Shown: positions 7,352 to 18,700 of the stretch, piece by piece | Layout of the letters: each line of letters opens with the position of its first letter | How positions within the stretch are numbered: the stretch's first letter is position 1 | Source of the DNA: JAKQIM01 sp029557965 | Lineage (GTDB): Bacteria; Chloroflexota; Anaerolineae; Anaerolineales; UBA4823 | Direction: 5' to 3' | Assembly (NCBI GenBank): GCA_035341015.1 | Contig: DAOQUL010000017.1 | Coordinates: 1 to 64,000 of the forward strand | DNA length: 64,000 bases | Program-made: the position numbers and the translations under genes | The notes under the pieces: generated by a model | Database searches by the model: none | The model's input: only the letters and a program-made list of their open reading frames with translations | What the model was told of the DNA's origin: nothing

Positions 7352-9481
7352 ATGCACCACGAACCTAACCAACGCGAACTGATCATCCACCTGGCTGAGA
7401 CCACCGGCCCCAATACCTGCGATTTCCAGATCCGCCGGATCGAGCACGGCTCTAAAGGCTATCGCCCCATCATTGGCCCGGTAGACCACGGCTGGCACAC
7501 CTACAAAAAGGCCCTGCGCACCGCCAACTGCGCCGCTGAAGACGCCCCCCCTGCCGATCTCGATGCTGGGAAGGCCCACCAGGTGGATGCGATGACCTGG
7601 GGCGGCGGACCCCTGGCTGGCTCTCGCATTCCTGGCACCCGCCGCCTGGTGTTTTGCGGCTACTCTCCGCTTTGGGATGGCTTCTACATCTCCAGCCTGG
7701 GCGGGGCAGCCTACATCATGCACCGCATCGGTGTAGATTTCATCACCATCCAGGGCCAGGCACCTCAAGATTCAGTCCTCATCCTCAACCACAAGAACGG
7801 GGAGATCGAAGTACGCCTTGAGCCCGTCAACCCCGACGTGCTCTGGATGGGCTATGCCGACCCCGATGGCAATCACCTGGTGGGCTTCTACGCCCTCCAG
7901 CAGGCTGTGTTCGATCGCTACGCCCACGAGTACGAGGGCGATTGGGTGCGGGTGTTTGCCCTTGGCCCAGCCGCCCGCAGCACCAACCAGGGCATCATCG
8001 GCAGCAACCAGGTCAAAAAAGGCCGCATCCTGCCGATTGAAGATTGGGCCGGCCGCGGCGGGCTGGGCAGCCGGCTTTTGCAGTATCACCACATCGCCGC
8101 CTGCATCTTCGGTGGCGACTGGGAAGACCCCGATCTGAAAGACTCGAAAGAAATTGACGGTTACTTCCAACAGTATTACGGCGATTCGATGATCCGCGTT
8201 GACCTGGGCGCGGCCGAAAAATACCGCTACGTGCCCGGCTTCATGACCGGCGGCACCTTTGGTGTGAACATGCACACCGTGGATGATAAGCTCTTCAGCT
8301 TCAATTACAGCTCTGTCAACGAGAGCGATGAGGACCGCCTCGAACAGCACAGCCATTTCATCCTCGAGCATTTCCTCAAGCAGTTCAACGAAGAGATCAT
8401 CCAGCCCAAGAACTTTGCCCACTGCGGTGAGCCCTGTTCGATCGTCTGCAAAAAATACGATCGAGAATTCAAGAAAGATTACGAACCCTACCAGGCCCTT
8501 GGCCCGCTGTGTGGGATCTTCGACCAGCGCGCTGCTGAAGACATCAACCATTTCATCGATGCCCTGGGCATCGACGCCATTCAGATGGGTGGAACGATCG
8601 CCTGGATCATGGAGCTGATCACCCAGGGGCTCATCCCCCCCGAAGACTTCGGCCTGCCCCCGGCTGGCGAGCTGGCCTTCCGCTTCGCCACCGGCCAGGC
8701 CGAACCCCCCTTCGATATCGTTGCCGATTCTCGCCGCAACGCCGATTATGCCATCCAGATCGCCTCGATGATCGTCTTTGACGAGGCCGGTGCGCCTTTC
8801 CGCCAGGGCATCCGGGTCGCGGCCCACATCTTAGATCAGCGCTATGCCCAAGAAGGCCGCCCCCTACCCTCTGCCAGCGCTGTTTACACCGCGCACGCCG
8901 GGCAGGGCTGCATGGTGCCCAACCAGTATTGGGCGCCCGGCATGTTCAGCCCCATGATGATGATGGGCAAGTATTTCGTATACTATGGCATCGATTACCT
9001 CCCCCCCCGCCTGCTGGGCAGGCGCTGCGTCGAGCGCATGGTGTACGAACTCTTCAGCGAAAATACCGGCGTCTGCCGCTTCCATCGCAAGTGGGTCGAA
9101 GCCATCGTCGATGAGATCATCAGCGCGCATTACAACCTCGAAGACGAGACCCACCCCTTCGACTACAAAGCCCACCAATTCGACCTGGCCCGCCAGGTTT
9201 ACGAACTGGATGGGCACAGCGTGGTGAGTTGGGAAAACGAACGCACCGTCGATATCATCTTCCAATTCCTTGAAAAATGGCAGCGCCAGGGCCTCAAAGA
9301 CCCCACGCTCCATGATTGGGTCCAGCGCTTTCGCAGCGATAAACTGGCTGCCGCCCAGGCCTTCTGGGAAGAGATGCGCCAGGGTATCGCCGAGGCCTTC
9401 GAGGCCGGCGCCGAAGCCATTCCCGATGTGGTCGCCCCATTCCAGGCCGCCCGCCTGGATGTGATGGAGAAACGCCCGTAG
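7352..9481 (+). CDS. Aldehyde:ferredoxin oxidoreductase-family tungstopterin protein
   Basis: 709 residues. AOR-family enzymes hold a W- or Mo-bispyranopterin and a [4Fe-4S] cluster and oxidise aldehydes with ferredoxin. Family signals are the N-terminal segment with GGGPLAGSRIPGT and GYSPLWDGFYISSLGGAA, then GPAARSTNQGIIGSNQ, GRGGLGSRL, a cysteine cluster at C358/C362/C366 and a distant C575 in NTGVCRFHRKW. The first cysteine spacing is C-x3-C rather than the C-x2-C of classical AOR. The protein is longer than classical AOR (about 605 residues). It lies 125 nt before glpK, in the same direction as galE. No ferredoxin or pterin-cofactor gene is nearby. The substrate is unknown; glyceraldehyde or another sugar aldehyde is conceivable from context only. 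Confidence 0.85.
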   Translation: MHHEPNQRELIIHLAETTGPNTCDFQIRRIEHGSKGYRPIIGPVDHGWHTYKKALRTANCAAEDAPPADLDAGKAHQVDAMTWGGGPLAGSRIPGTRRLVFCGYSPLWDGFYISSLGGAAYIMHRIGVDFITIQGQAPQDSVLILNHKNGEIEVRLEPVNPDVLWMGYADPDGNHLVGFYALQQAVFDRYAHEYEGDWVRVFALGPAARSTNQGIIGSNQVKKGRILPIEDWAGRGGLGSRLLQYHHIAACIFGGDWEDPDLKDSKEIDGYFQQYYGDSMIRVDLGAAEKYRYVPGFMTGGTFGVNMHTVDDKLFSFNYSSVNESDEDRLEQHSHFILEHFLKQFNEEIIQPKNFAHCGEPCSIVCKKYDREFKKDYEPYQALGPLCGIFDQRAAEDINHFIDALGIDAIQMGGTIAWIMELITQGLIPPEDFGLPPAGELAFRFATGQAEPPFDIVADSRRNADYAIQIASMIVFDEAGAPFRQGIRVAAHILDQRYAQEGRPLPSASAVYTAHAGQGCMVPNQYWAPGMFSPMMMMGKYFVYYGIDYLPPRLLGRRCVERMVYELFSENTGVCRFHRKWVEAIVDEIISAHYNLEDETHPFDYKAHQFDLARQVYELDGHSVVSWENERTVDIIFQFLEKWQRQGLKDPTLHDWVQRFRSDKLAAAQAFWEEMRQGIAEAFEAGAEAIPDVVAPFQAARLDVMEKRP

Positions 9482-9488
9482 GGCACGC

Positions 9489-9524
9489 CAGCGTATTTTT
9501 ACCCACCAGTGTATCTTTACCCAC
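9489..9524. repeat. Two adjacent 18-bp imperfect direct repeats
   Basis: CAGCGTATTTTTACCCAC followed immediately by CAGTGTATCTTTACCCAC (16 of 18 identical), between the AOR-family gene and glpK. No coding function seen. Confidence 0.7.
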
Positions 9525-9535
9525 AGTTGTCGTCC

Positions 9536-9570
9536 TTCACTATTCACTATCCACTCTTCACTATCCACCA
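9536..9570. repeat. 7-bp tandem repeat upstream of glpK
   Basis: Five heptamers: TTCACTA, TTCACTA, TCCACTC, TTCACTA, TCCACCA. The array lies 36 nt before the glpK start and could vary in copy number by slippage. Together with the preceding 18-bp repeats it fills the 124-nt intergenic gap; no clear promoter is visible in it. Confidence 0.75.
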
Positions 9571-9605
9571 GCAATCGATCTTTGATTGCCACTCTCGGAG
9601 GCAGC

Positions 9606-11135
<1,530 letters not shown>

Positions 11136-11185
11136 AAATCCGCTAGATATGTGCATCTACACGCGTGGAGAGCCCAATTTGCAGC

Positions 11186-11217
11186 ATTGTGGTAATGCAT
11201 TAAGGCATCACTACAAT
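11186..11217. promoter_or_regulatory. Imperfect dyad just upstream of glpAB (candidate operator)
   Basis: ATTGTGGTAATGC (11186-11198), 6-nt spacer, GCATCACTACAAT (11205-11217): 11 of 13 positions pair. It ends one base before the AAGGAG ribosome site of glpAB, so a bound repressor or the RNA hairpin could limit expression. No regulator gene is adjacent. Confidence 0.4.
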
Positions 11218-11228
11218 AAGGAGATTTA

Positions 11229-14200
11229 ATGCGCCAGATACAAACTGAAATCCTCGTCATCGGCGGCGGCGCTACCGGCACCGGCCTGGTGCGTGACCTG
11301 GCTATGCGCGGCTTCAAAACCATCCTGGTCGAGCGCCGCGACCTCAGCCACGGCACCAGCGGGCGCTACCACGGCCTGCTCCACTCCGGCGGGCGCTACG
11401 CCGTCAAAGACCCCCAGGCCGCCCACGAATGCATCACCGAAAACCGCATCCTGCGCCGCATCATGCCGCAGTGCATCGAAGATACCGGCGGCTTCTTCGT
11501 CCTGGCCCCCGGCGACGACCCTGCTTATGCCCCGCGCTTCGTCGATGGATGCCAGCAGGCTGGCATCCCGGTCGAAGAGATCTCCATTTCGCAGATGCTC
11601 AAAGAAGAGCCGCGCCTCAACCCCGCCATAACCCGCTGTTTCCGCGTCCCCGATGGCGCCGCCGACTCCTTCCTGGCGGCTGAGCTCAACACCGCCTCGG
11701 CCCGCCAACACGGGGCCCAGATCTTGGTCTATCACGAGGTGCTGCGCCTCTTGTGCAAAGGCGCCAACAACAGCGGCACCGGCTGCCAGCCCGCCACGCG
11801 CATCTGTGGCGCTGTTTGCCATGACCTGATCAAAGACGAAGAAATTCAGATCGACGCCGACCTGGTCATCAACGCCGCCGGTGCCTGGGCAGGCAAAATT
11901 GCCGCCAGCGCCGACATCCCCATCCAGATCATCCCCGGCAAAGGCAGCATGGTTGCCGTCAACCACCGCCTGGTGAACACCGTCATCAACCGCTGCAAAA
12001 TGCCCTCCGATGGCGATATCCTCGTTCCGGCCCACACCGTCGCCGTCATGGGCACCACCGATGTCAAAGTCGCCGACCCCGATCACTTCGGCATCGAACC
12101 CTGGGAAGTACGCCTGATGCTGGAAGAAGGCGAGAAGATCATCCCCGGCTTCCGCGACCTGCGCCTGCTGCGCGCCTGGGCCGGCGTGCGCCCCCTCTTC
12201 CAAGAAACTGTCTCAGCCGCTCAAAACCGCGATGTCACCCGCGCCTTTGCCCTGCTCGATCATTCCGAGCGCGATGGCGTCGACGGCCTGCTCACCATCA
12301 CCAGCGGCAAATGGACTACCTTCCGCCAGATGGCTGAGGTCACCGCCGACAAAGCCTGCCAAAAGCTGGGCGTCCAGCGCCCCTGCCGCACCCATGAAGA
12401 AGTGCTCCACGCCCCTGCCGCACGCCCCCACCCCACCTCGCACCACCTGGGCCACCGCCTGGCCGAGATCGAGAAGCAAAAATCGTATGGCAAGCTGATC
12501 TGCGAATGCGAGCTGGCCACCTACCAAGATATCGAGCAAGCCATCCTCGATGACGAAGCCCAGACCATCGACGATATTCGCCGCCAGGCCCGCCTGGGCA
12601 TGGGGCCCTGCCAGGGCGGCTTTTGCAGCCTGCGCGCCGCCGGCATGCTGCACAGCTTGCGCCATCCCCCTGTGGTTGGCGACGAAAAAACCATCGGCCT
12701 CAATGCCCTGCTGCGCGATTTTCTCAATGAGCGCTGGAAAGGCCTGCTCCCCGTCTTGTGGGGCCAGCAGTTGCGCCAAGAACGCCTCAATGAGCTGATC
12801 TACTTTACCGTGCTCAATGCCGATCACCTCCCCGGCGCCAAGACCACCCGCCTTGCCGCTGAGAAATACACCCCTGCGCCCGCTTCTACGGTGATCTCTA
12901 CCGTATCTGAACCTGCCGCCCCCCCGCCTGCGATCCGCAATCTCTCCTCTCCAACCGCGTTGGAGAGCAGCCCAGAGGTAAGGCCCTCCCCGCCACCATT
13001 CGATGCGACGGTGAACTCTACCGTAGCGGTGAACTCTACCGTAGCGGTGAACTCTACCGTAGCGGTGAACTCTACCGTACTGGTGAACTCTACCGTACTG
13101 GTCATCGGCGCCGGCCTGGCCGGCCTGGTGACCGCCTGGCAGGCAGCCAGGCGCGGCAAGAAAGTCCGCCTGGTTGCCAAAGGCCGGGGCGCCACCCATT
13201 GGGCCAGCGGCTGTGTAGATGTGCTGGGCTATTACCCCTTAGAAAGCTACAAGCCCCTGCAGGCCCTGGCCCCAGGTCTCGAAGCCTTTACCGCCGCCCG
13301 CCCTTACCACCCTTACGCCCTGGCCGGCCTGGAACAGCTCAACCTGGCCCTGCAAGATTTCCAGGAGCTGTGCGCTGCGGCCGGTTATCCCATGCTCGGC
13401 TCGCTTCAGCGCAATTACCTCTTCCCCACCGCCCTGGGCGCGCTGCGCCCCACTTGCCTGGCCCCCAAAACCATGCTTGCCGGCGACTGCCAGGCCAGCC
13501 CCGCACCACCGGCCGGCCAGGCGGCCTTCCCTGGCCAGCTTCCCAGCGGGCGGGCGCCCATGCTCATCGTTGGGTTTGACCAATTCCTCGATTTCTACCC
13601 CGGCCTCATCGCCGAGAACCTCAACGCCCAGTACGTCTTTGCCACCGAGCTCAGCCTGAGCCTGCCCAGCCTGCAAGACCGCCGCTTCATCAGCGGCCTG
13701 ACCCTGGCACGCCTTTTCGATACCCCCGAATTCCGAGAAGAGGTTGCCCAGGCCGTCAAGCCCCGCCTGGGCAACGCCGCACGGGTCGGCTTCCCAGCCG
13801 TGCTTGGCCTGCAGCACGCCACCGAAGCGCACCGCCACCTCGAACAGCTCCTCGAGCTGCCTGTTTTCGAGATCCCCGGCCTGCCCCCCTCCATTCCGGG
13901 CATTCGCCTCTATAACTTGCTGGTGCAGGCCATCGAAAACCTGGGCGGGCACGTCTATGATGGCATGCAGGTGCTGCGCGCCGAGACCCAGGGAGAACGC
14001 ATTAGCGCCGTCTGGAGCGAATCTGCCGCCCGCCAGAAAGCCCAGCGCTCCGAGAAGTATGTCTTGGCCACTGGCGGGCTCTTAGGCGGGGGCATTGTCG
14101 CCCAAGAAGACGGGCTGGCGTACGATACCGTTTGCGGCCTGCCGGTGCACCTCCCATCCGAGCGTGCCAACTGGTTCCAGCCAGATTTCTTCTCCCCCAC

Positions 14201-14390
14201 GCATCACCCGATCTTCAACATTGGCCTATCAGTCAACGCTAATTTCCAACCCGTTGACGCCCGCCTCCAACCCATTTATCAGAACCTGTACGCCGCTGGA
14301 GCCCTCTTAGCCGGCTGCGACCCCCTGCGTGAGCGCTCGCTGGAGGGCATCGCCCTGGTCAGTGGGTACACCGTCGGGCAGAAGGTGTGA
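11229..14390 (+). CDS. glpAB: Fused anaerobic glycerol-3-phosphate dehydrogenase subunits A and B
   Basis: 1053 residues; GlpA and GlpB are normally separate proteins. Residues 1-about 545 are GlpA: FAD Rossmann motif ILVIGGGATGTGLVRDL, HGTSGRYHGLLHSGGRY, then a BFD-type [2Fe-2S] domain (Cys residues in LICECEL and GMGPCQGGFC). Residues about 625-1053 are GlpB: a second FAD motif VLVIGAGLAGLVTAWQAARRGK, ASGCVDVLGYYP, and the conserved end GCDPLRERSLEGIAL. About 75 low-complexity residues join them, including five copies of the hexapeptide VNSTVA/L encoded by an 18-bp minisatellite. The enzyme oxidises glycerol-3-phosphate to dihydroxyacetone phosphate and passes electrons through GlpC to the quinone pool. 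AAGGAG precedes ATG 11229. The glpC start overlaps or follows its stop. Confidence 0.93.
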   Translation: MRQIQTEILVIGGGATGTGLVRDLAMRGFKTILVERRDLSHGTSGRYHGLLHSGGRYAVKDPQAAHECITENRILRRIMPQCIEDTGGFFVLAPGDDPAYAPRFVDGCQQAGIPVEEISISQMLKEEPRLNPAITRCFRVPDGAADSFLAAELNTASARQHGAQILVYHEVLRLLCKGANNSGTGCQPATRICGAVCHDLIKDEEIQIDADLVINAAGAWAGKIAASADIPIQIIPGKGSMVAVNHRLVNTVINRCKMPSDGDILVPAHTVAVMGTTDVKVADPDHFGIEPWEVRLMLEEGEKIIPGFRDLRLLRAWAGVRPLFQETVSAAQNRDVTRAFALLDHSERDGVDGLLTITSGKWTTFRQMAEVTADKACQKLGVQRPCRTHEEVLHAPAARPHPTSHHLGHRLAEIEKQKSYGKLICECELATYQDIEQAILDDEAQTIDDIRRQARLGMGPCQGGFCSLRAAGMLHSLRHPPVVGDEKTIGLNALLRDFLNERWKGLLPVLWGQQLRQERLNELIYFTVLNADHLPGAKTTRLAAEKYTPAPASTVISTVSEPAAPPPAIRNLSSPTALESSPEVRPSPPPFDATVNSTVAVNSTVAVNSTVAVNSTVLVNSTVLVIGAGLAGLVTAWQAARRGKKVRLVAKGRGATHWASGCVDVLGYYPLESYKPLQALAPGLEAFTAARPYHPYALAGLEQLNLALQDFQELCAAAGYPMLGSLQRNYLFPTALGALRPTCLAPKTMLAGDCQASPAPPAGQAAFPGQLPSGRAPMLIVGFDQFLDFYPGLIAENLNAQYVFATELSLSLPSLQDRRFISGLTLARLFDTPEFREEVAQAVKPRLGNAARVGFPAVLGLQHATEAHRHLEQLLELPVFEIPGLPPSIPGIRLYNLLVQAIENLGGHVYDGMQVLRAETQGERISAVWSESAARQKAQRSEKYVLATGGLLGGGIVAQEDGLAYDTVCGLPVHLPSERANWFQPDFFSPTHHPIFNIGLSVNANFQPVDARLQPIYQNLYAAGALLAGCDPLRERSLEGIALVSGYTVGQKV
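12888..12905. repeat. Isolated copy of the 18-bp hairpin repeat
   Basis: ACGGTGATCTCTACCGTA, one or two bases different from the units at 13008-13097, 120 bp upstream and in the same reading frame, within the GlpA-GlpB linker. Confidence 0.8.
12947..12967. repeat. REP-like palindrome inside the GlpA-GlpB linker
   Basis: CTCTCCAAC, 3-nt loop, GTTGGAGAG: perfect 9-bp arms, followed by a purine-rich run with AGAGGTAAGG. Similar in design to the element at 19770-19794. It is translated as part of the linker. Confidence 0.7.
13008..13097. repeat. 18-bp in-frame minisatellite, five units, in glpAB
   Basis: Five head-to-tail units of GCGGTGAACTCTACCGTA (first unit starts A-C, fifth starts C-T), plus a 5-nt partial unit. 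Each unit contains the inverted pair CGGT...ACCG, so it is a small hairpin. The length is a multiple of three; each unit adds six residues (AVNSTV) between the GlpA and GlpB domains. Confidence 0.95.
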
Positions 14391-14392
14391 TC

Positions 14393-15718
14393 ATGAATCC
14401 ATCACCTGAAAAAACACCCTTTCCCGTAGAAATGAGCCTTGACCAGTGCATCAAGTGCAACATCTGCACCACCGTTTGCCCGGTTTCGGCTGTCACCGAC
14501 CTCTTCCCCGGCCCCAAGTATGCCGCCCCCCAGGCTGGGCGCTTCAGAGAACCCGGCCAGCCTGTCCCTGATCAATCGGTCGATTATTGCAGCGGCTGCC
14601 GCGCCTGCAACATGGCCTGCCCCACCGGCGTCAAAATTGCCGAAATGAACGCCCGCGTCCGCGCCACCCTGGTCGAACAGGGCAAAGTTCCGCTGATCTT
14701 GCGCCTGCGCAACAACCTGGTGGCGCGCGCCGCCACCCTCGGCAAGCTCGCCCAGCCGGTGGCCCCCCTGGCCAATTTCATCTTCCGGCTCAAGCCCGCC
14801 CGCTGGTTGGCCGAGGTCACCTTCCGCATCCACCGCAAAGCTCCCTTCCCTGCCTTCAGCCGGGATAAATTTACCGATTGGTTCGACCGGCACCACCTCA
14901 AAGCCGCCATCACCTCCTCCCAATGGCAGCGTCCAAAGGTCGTTTACTTCCACGGTTGTTCCACCCAGTATTACGAACCCCGCGTGGGCCGCGCCGCCGT
15001 CAATGTGCTGGAAGCCAACGGCTTCGAGGTCATCGTCCCGCCGCAGAACTGCTGCGGCCTGCCCCTGCTCTCCAACGGCGAATTCAAGGCCGCCCGTAAG
15101 TATCACCAGAACAACGTGAACAGCCTGGTGACCTATGCCCGCCAGGGCATCCCCATTGTCGGCACATCCACCAGTTGCACCCTCACCCTCAAAGAAGAGG
15201 CCCCCGAGCTGCTGGATATGCACGACGAAGACACGCGCCTGGTGGCTGAGCACACCTATGACTTCAACGAGTTTCTTCTTCTCTTGCACGAAGAAGGCCG
15301 CCTGAACCTGAATTTCCACCCCATCCCCCTCACCCTGGGCTATCACGTGCCCTGCCAATACCGCGGCCACCGCCTGGGGCGCCCTGGCATCGAAGTGCTC
15401 GAGCTGGTGCCGGGATTAAAGACCGTCGATTCGCACGCCACTTGCTGCGGCATTGCCGGCACTTATGGCTACAAGAAAGAAAAATACGATATCGCCATGC
15501 AGGTAGGCCAGCCGCTCTTTGATTTCGTGAATGAATTAGGCGCCCCCCTCGTCATCTGCGACAGCGAAACATGCCGCTGGCAGATCACCCATGCCACCGG
15601 TAAACCCGCCATCCACCCCGTCGAGTTGTTAGCTGCCGCCTACGGCCTGCCTGTTGAAGGGGCCCTGGATGAGGTGCTACAATCAATGGCGGCCGAACAT
15701 CGCCCCAGCGCAGGATGA
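14393..15718 (+). CDS. glpC: Anaerobic glycerol-3-phosphate dehydrogenase subunit C
   Basis: 441 residues from ATG 14393; a GTG at 14387 that overlaps the glpAB stop is an equally possible start, adding two residues. Two ferredoxin-type [4Fe-4S] motifs lie near the N-terminus (CIKCNICTTVCPVSA and CSGCRACNMACPTGV). Two CCG heterodisulfide-reductase-like domains follow (HGCSTQYYEPRVG with NCCGLPL; HVPCQYRG with ATCCGIAGTYG). GlpC is the membrane-associated electron carrier that links GlpAB to menaquinone. It is the third gene of the glycerol set. Length and motifs are normal for the family. Confidence 0.94.
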   Translation: MNPSPEKTPFPVEMSLDQCIKCNICTTVCPVSAVTDLFPGPKYAAPQAGRFREPGQPVPDQSVDYCSGCRACNMACPTGVKIAEMNARVRATLVEQGKVPLILRLRNNLVARAATLGKLAQPVAPLANFIFRLKPARWLAEVTFRIHRKAPFPAFSRDKFTDWFDRHHLKAAITSSQWQRPKVVYFHGCSTQYYEPRVGRAAVNVLEANGFEVIVPPQNCCGLPLLSNGEFKAARKYHQNNVNSLVTYARQGIPIVGTSTSCTLTLKEEAPELLDMHDEDTRLVAEHTYDFNEFLLLLHEEGRLNLNFHPIPLTLGYHVPCQYRGHRLGRPGIEVLELVPGLKTVDSHATCCGIAGTYGYKKEKYDIAMQVGQPLFDFVNELGAPLVICDSETCRWQITHATGKPAIHPVELLAAAYGLPVEGALDEVLQSMAAEHRPSAG

Positions 15719-15787
15719 ATTGGCTTTTGCCATTTTATCCTGTCTATCCGGTTTATCCCTGTGATCGATAATCTCAAAGGAGAAGTT

Positions 15788-18700
15788 ATGCTTGCTAGAA
15801 ATCGCCTCTATCCCATCTTGACCGGCCTCCTGCTGCTCCTCTTTGTACTGGTAACCGCATCTTGCAGCAGGCCCACCGGCCAGGTCACCCCCACCTCCGC
15901 ACCGCCTACCGGCCCTGAAGCTTCTCCCACACCCGCCCTGGCTGAAGAAACCCAGGCCGCCCCCACCCCCTTCGTCCTGTCTGAGGGCGCCACGCCCATC
16001 GTCATCTCAGAAGTTTTAGCCGGGTTCCAGGGCAATAACAATTATGAGTTTATCGAACTCTACAATCGCAGCAACCAGATCGTCGACATCCAGGGCTGGG
16101 CCTTGTGGTACCGCCTGGCGGCCAGCCGTGAGGATGTCTTCGTTTACCGCTGGACCGCCCCCACCCTCATCCCACCTTACGGTCACATCTTGCTCAGCCT
16201 GCCCGGGCAAGACCTTGGCCTGCCCGTCGATGCCGTCTACGAGACCCCCATCAACACCAATGGCGGCGGCCTCCAGCTCCGGCAGACGGATGGCACGGTT
16301 CTGGATATGCTCGCCTGGGGCAAAGCCCCAGAGAATTTCTATGAAGGCCAGCCCGCCCCCGCCATGCAAAATGGCGTTGGGCTCGAACGCCTGCCCGGCG
16401 GTGACCTGGGCAACGCCGCCGACAGCGATGACAACAGCCTCGACTTCGTCTTGCAGTCCAACCCCAACCCGCAGAACACGGCCAGCCAGATGACGCCCCT
16501 CAGCCAGCAGCGCCTGGAGATGACCGTCAGCGCGCCTGCCAATGCCGAGCCCGGCACCGAATATGAGTATGTCATTACCGTTGCCAACTACACCGGCCAG
16601 GGCATCCCCAACCCGGTCGTCTTCTTCACCCTGCCCTCTGAATTGACCATCGTCGACACCATCTATTCCGTTCCCCCTGCCGAAGAGCTGGTCTTGCTGG
16701 GTGAAGGCAGCGTTATGCCCGGCGCATTCACCACCAGCCTTGCCCCCCTGGCGGATGGCGAATCGCAAACCATCACCCTGCGCGTGGCCGTCCCCTGGAC
16801 TTACTTCACCGCAGAGCTGCGCAACGCCCTCGTCCAGGCCGAAACCTGGTCCACCCCGGCCTTTGCTGGGCGGGTCTCCACCGTCATCAGCGGCGGCAAG
16901 ATCCCCATCGGCACCGCCCGCGGCCTGATGGACGCCGACCTGGTGGTCGAAGGCGTTGCCACCATGTACACCGGCGCCCTGTATGCCGGCACCGGCAATG
17001 TCAAGTTTTACCTGCAAGATGAAACCGGCGGCATCCAGATCCAGGTCTTCGAAGGTGCCGGTACCGTCAACGTAGGCATCGGGGCGCGCGTGCAGGTGCG
17101 CGGCACGGTGGGCATCTATCGCAATTCAATGCAGATCGTCCCCATCCTGGTGCCGGATGATGTGGTGGTTCTCGAACAGCCCGGCTCAGAAATGCCCGCC
17201 CCCCTGCAAGTTCCCATCCAGCAGGCCAATACCGATGCCGCCCTTCCCGGCCAGTTGATCCAAATTGAGGGCCTGGTCACCCGGGTGGAAGAGTTTAGCT
17301 ACAGCTACGAGATTGACATCGCCGACCCGGCCGACCCAGCCGTATTCTTGACCCTCTACGTCGATAAACAGACTGGCATCCACGTCGAACAGATCGAGGC
17401 CGGCCGCCTGTACCGCGCCACCGGCGTGCTCGAAACCTACGATACCGGCCTGCTGCTCTACCCCCGCATTCAAGATGACCTGGTGGAAGTCTTCCCGCCC
17501 GAGCCGCGCCTCGAAGTCAGCGCCCCCGCCCTGGTAGAAGCAGGCGGCGTGATTGAATACACCCTCACCGCCTACAACCACACCCCCGCCCCCCTCACCG
17601 CTGCCGTCATCCAGGCCGCCCTGCCTTCTGGCACCGAGCTGGTTGACATCCAGGATGGCGGCGTGTACGATGGCGTTGGCCTGAGCTGGGCCTTGCCCGA
17701 ACTGGCCCCCGATGGCGGCAGTGCCGCAGTCCACTTCTCGGTCTCGGTCAGCGGCCAATCCATCGAGCAGGTCACGCTAGAAGGCGCCAACCTCACGGCT
17801 GTTGAATGGCCCACCCCGGTCTTGGGCCCCAATGCCAGCACCTTCACCGGCGGGCGCGTCCCCGTCTGGGCCATCCAGGGCCCGGGCTTCCGCAGCCCTT
17901 ACCTCTTCCAAAACCTCACCACTGAGGGCATCGTGACGGCTGCCTACCCCGACCTGGGCGGCTTCTTCATCCAAGAAACCGATGCCGATGCCGATCCTCA
18001 GACCTCTGAGGGCATCTTTGTGGCCTACGGCGCTGCCATAGATCCCAGCGCCGTGACTTACAACCTCGGTGACAGTGTACAGATCACCGGGCAGGTGCGC
18101 GAGGTCTCAGGCCAGACCGCCATCCAACTCAACAGCCTGGCTGGCATGACCATCCTGGCCTCCGGCGGCGAGATGCCGCCCGCCGTCGAGCTCGACCCCC
18201 CGCCCGCTGTGGCAGATGCCGACGTGTATTACGAAACCCTCGAAGGCATGCTGGTCCAGGTCAGCGGCCCGGCTGTGGCCGTCTCGCCCATCAACAAATA
18301 CGGCGAATTCGTCATCGTCCTTGCAGAGCATGGCGTGGACCGCCTCTTCCAGGGCCAGGATAACGGCATCGCCATCGTCGTCGATGATGGCAGCAATGTC
18401 GAACATATCGACGCATCCACCATCCCTCAGCTTGTCACCGCAGGCGATTCCATCACCGGCCTGGTTGGCCCCCTGGCTTACACCTTTGGCCGTTATAAAA
18501 TTGAGCCCCTGAGCATGGCCGTCGTCTATGGCGAGCGAGCCCTGGCAGCCGATAACCAGCAGGCCCCCAGCCTTCAGCCCGCTGCCGAAGGCCAGTTCAG
18601 CCTGATGACCTGGAATGTCGAAAATCTCTTCGACACCCGCGATCCTCACCCCTCCGATCCGCCTTTGCCCACCGGCAAAGAGTACGATCAAGACCTGGCC

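Noticed and set aside
6566..7768. 400-codon minus-strand frame
   Set aside because: Spans galE and the AOR-family gene in antisense; no recognisable domain.
13008..13097. Possible CRISPR array
   Set aside because: Units are 18 bp and directly adjacent, with no spacers and no cas genes; it is an in-frame minisatellite.
12213..13199. 328-codon minus-strand frame with YGRVHR repeats
   Set aside because: Antisense of glpAB; the repeat is the minisatellite read backwards.
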